Positions 14,975-15,010 of a DNA stretch of 15,010 nucleotides are shown in pieces. Source of the DNA: Candidatus Gastranaerophilales bacterium (GTDB taxonomy: Bacteria; Cyanobacteriota; Vampirovibrionia; Gastranaerophilales; Gastranaerophilaceae); NCBI GenBank assembly GCA_947624665.1, contig CANQLK010000027.1, positions 1-15,010 of the forward strand. The letters run 5' to 3'. Under the pieces are notes generated by a model, which saw only the letters and a list, made by a program, of their open reading frames with translations, was not told the DNA's origin and did not search any database. How positions within the stretch are numbered: position 1 is the first letter of the stretch; each line of letters begins with the position of its first letter. The position numbers and the translations under genes were made by a program.

Positions 14975-15010
14975 TTATTCAACCTTCTCTTTTATTGTCA
15001 TACACATTTG
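14935..15010. repeat. Perfect 76-bp palindrome at the window end
   Basis: Positions 14935-14972 are the exact reverse complement of 14973-15010 with no spacer and no mismatch, and the symmetry runs to the last base. The left arm is normal autotransporter coding sequence and the right arm is its mirror image. This is most simply an assembly or library fold-back artefact at a contig end. Confidence 0.95.

Noticed and set aside
1..15010. CRISPR arrays, tRNA or rRNA genes, insertion sequences, phage or toxin-antitoxin genes
   Set aside because: No regular direct repeats, cloverleaf-like sequence, transposase or integrase motifs were seen. The MazG-like gene belongs to the pyrophosphohydrolase family, and its partner shows no toxin or antitoxin motif I recognise.

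Overview
The window is a strongly AT-rich bacterial segment. It most likely comes from a gut member of the non-photosynthetic cyanobacterial lineage (Vampirovibrionia/Melainabacteria, order Gastranaerophilales). The main reason is the type V autotransporter barrel present twice at the right end. Its blocks (IIQP..LLSYTFVNTF, AGV.I, GWQPYISA, NGGRNGV.L.FGFR) are ones I associate with that group. This comes from memory of the family, not from a search. Signal peptides and outer-membrane barrels point to a diderm.

Left part (1-6792, all minus strand): a very compact operon read right to left. A six-helix membrane protein is followed by two cobalamin-binding-type radical SAM enzymes, a probable GNAT-fold acyltransferase, a GH3-family acyl-adenylating enzyme, and a third radical SAM enzyme that runs off the left edge. 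Every junction overlaps (1, 8, 14, about 17-47 and 4 bp), and a near-consensus promoter (TTTACA-17-TATAAT) sits just upstream of the first gene. The combination suggests a biosynthetic pathway acting on an acyl or lipid-like substrate: B12-dependent radical chemistry, carboxylate activation by GH3, acyl transfer, and a membrane step. I do not recognise this gene set as a described pathway. It is the best candidate here for an undescribed system.

Middle (6793-10521): diverging from the operon is a plus-strand pair, a 115-aa orphan and a MazG-like nucleotide pyrophosphohydrolase with an unusual N-terminal extension. Next comes a divergent pair sharing a short promoter region: an envelope-anchored SGNH-hydrolase-like protein (minus) and a polytopic GT-C-like membrane protein (plus). 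Both probably act on envelope glycans or lipids.

Right part (10524-15010, minus strand): surface proteins. A secreted Asn-rich protein of unknown function lies downstream of an 884-aa autotransporter. The autotransporter passenger carries alternating FxxN and GGAI motifs like chlamydial polymorphic membrane proteins, followed by a Gly/Glu linker and a beta-barrel. Upstream of it, beyond a 15-bp-stem hairpin, is the 3' end of a second autotransporter with an unexpected tail after the barrel. The window ends in a perfect 76-bp palindrome that interrupts this gene, most likely an assembly or chimera artefact at a contig end.

I saw no tRNA, rRNA, CRISPR array, transposase or integrase. No stretch over 300 bases lacks a gene.
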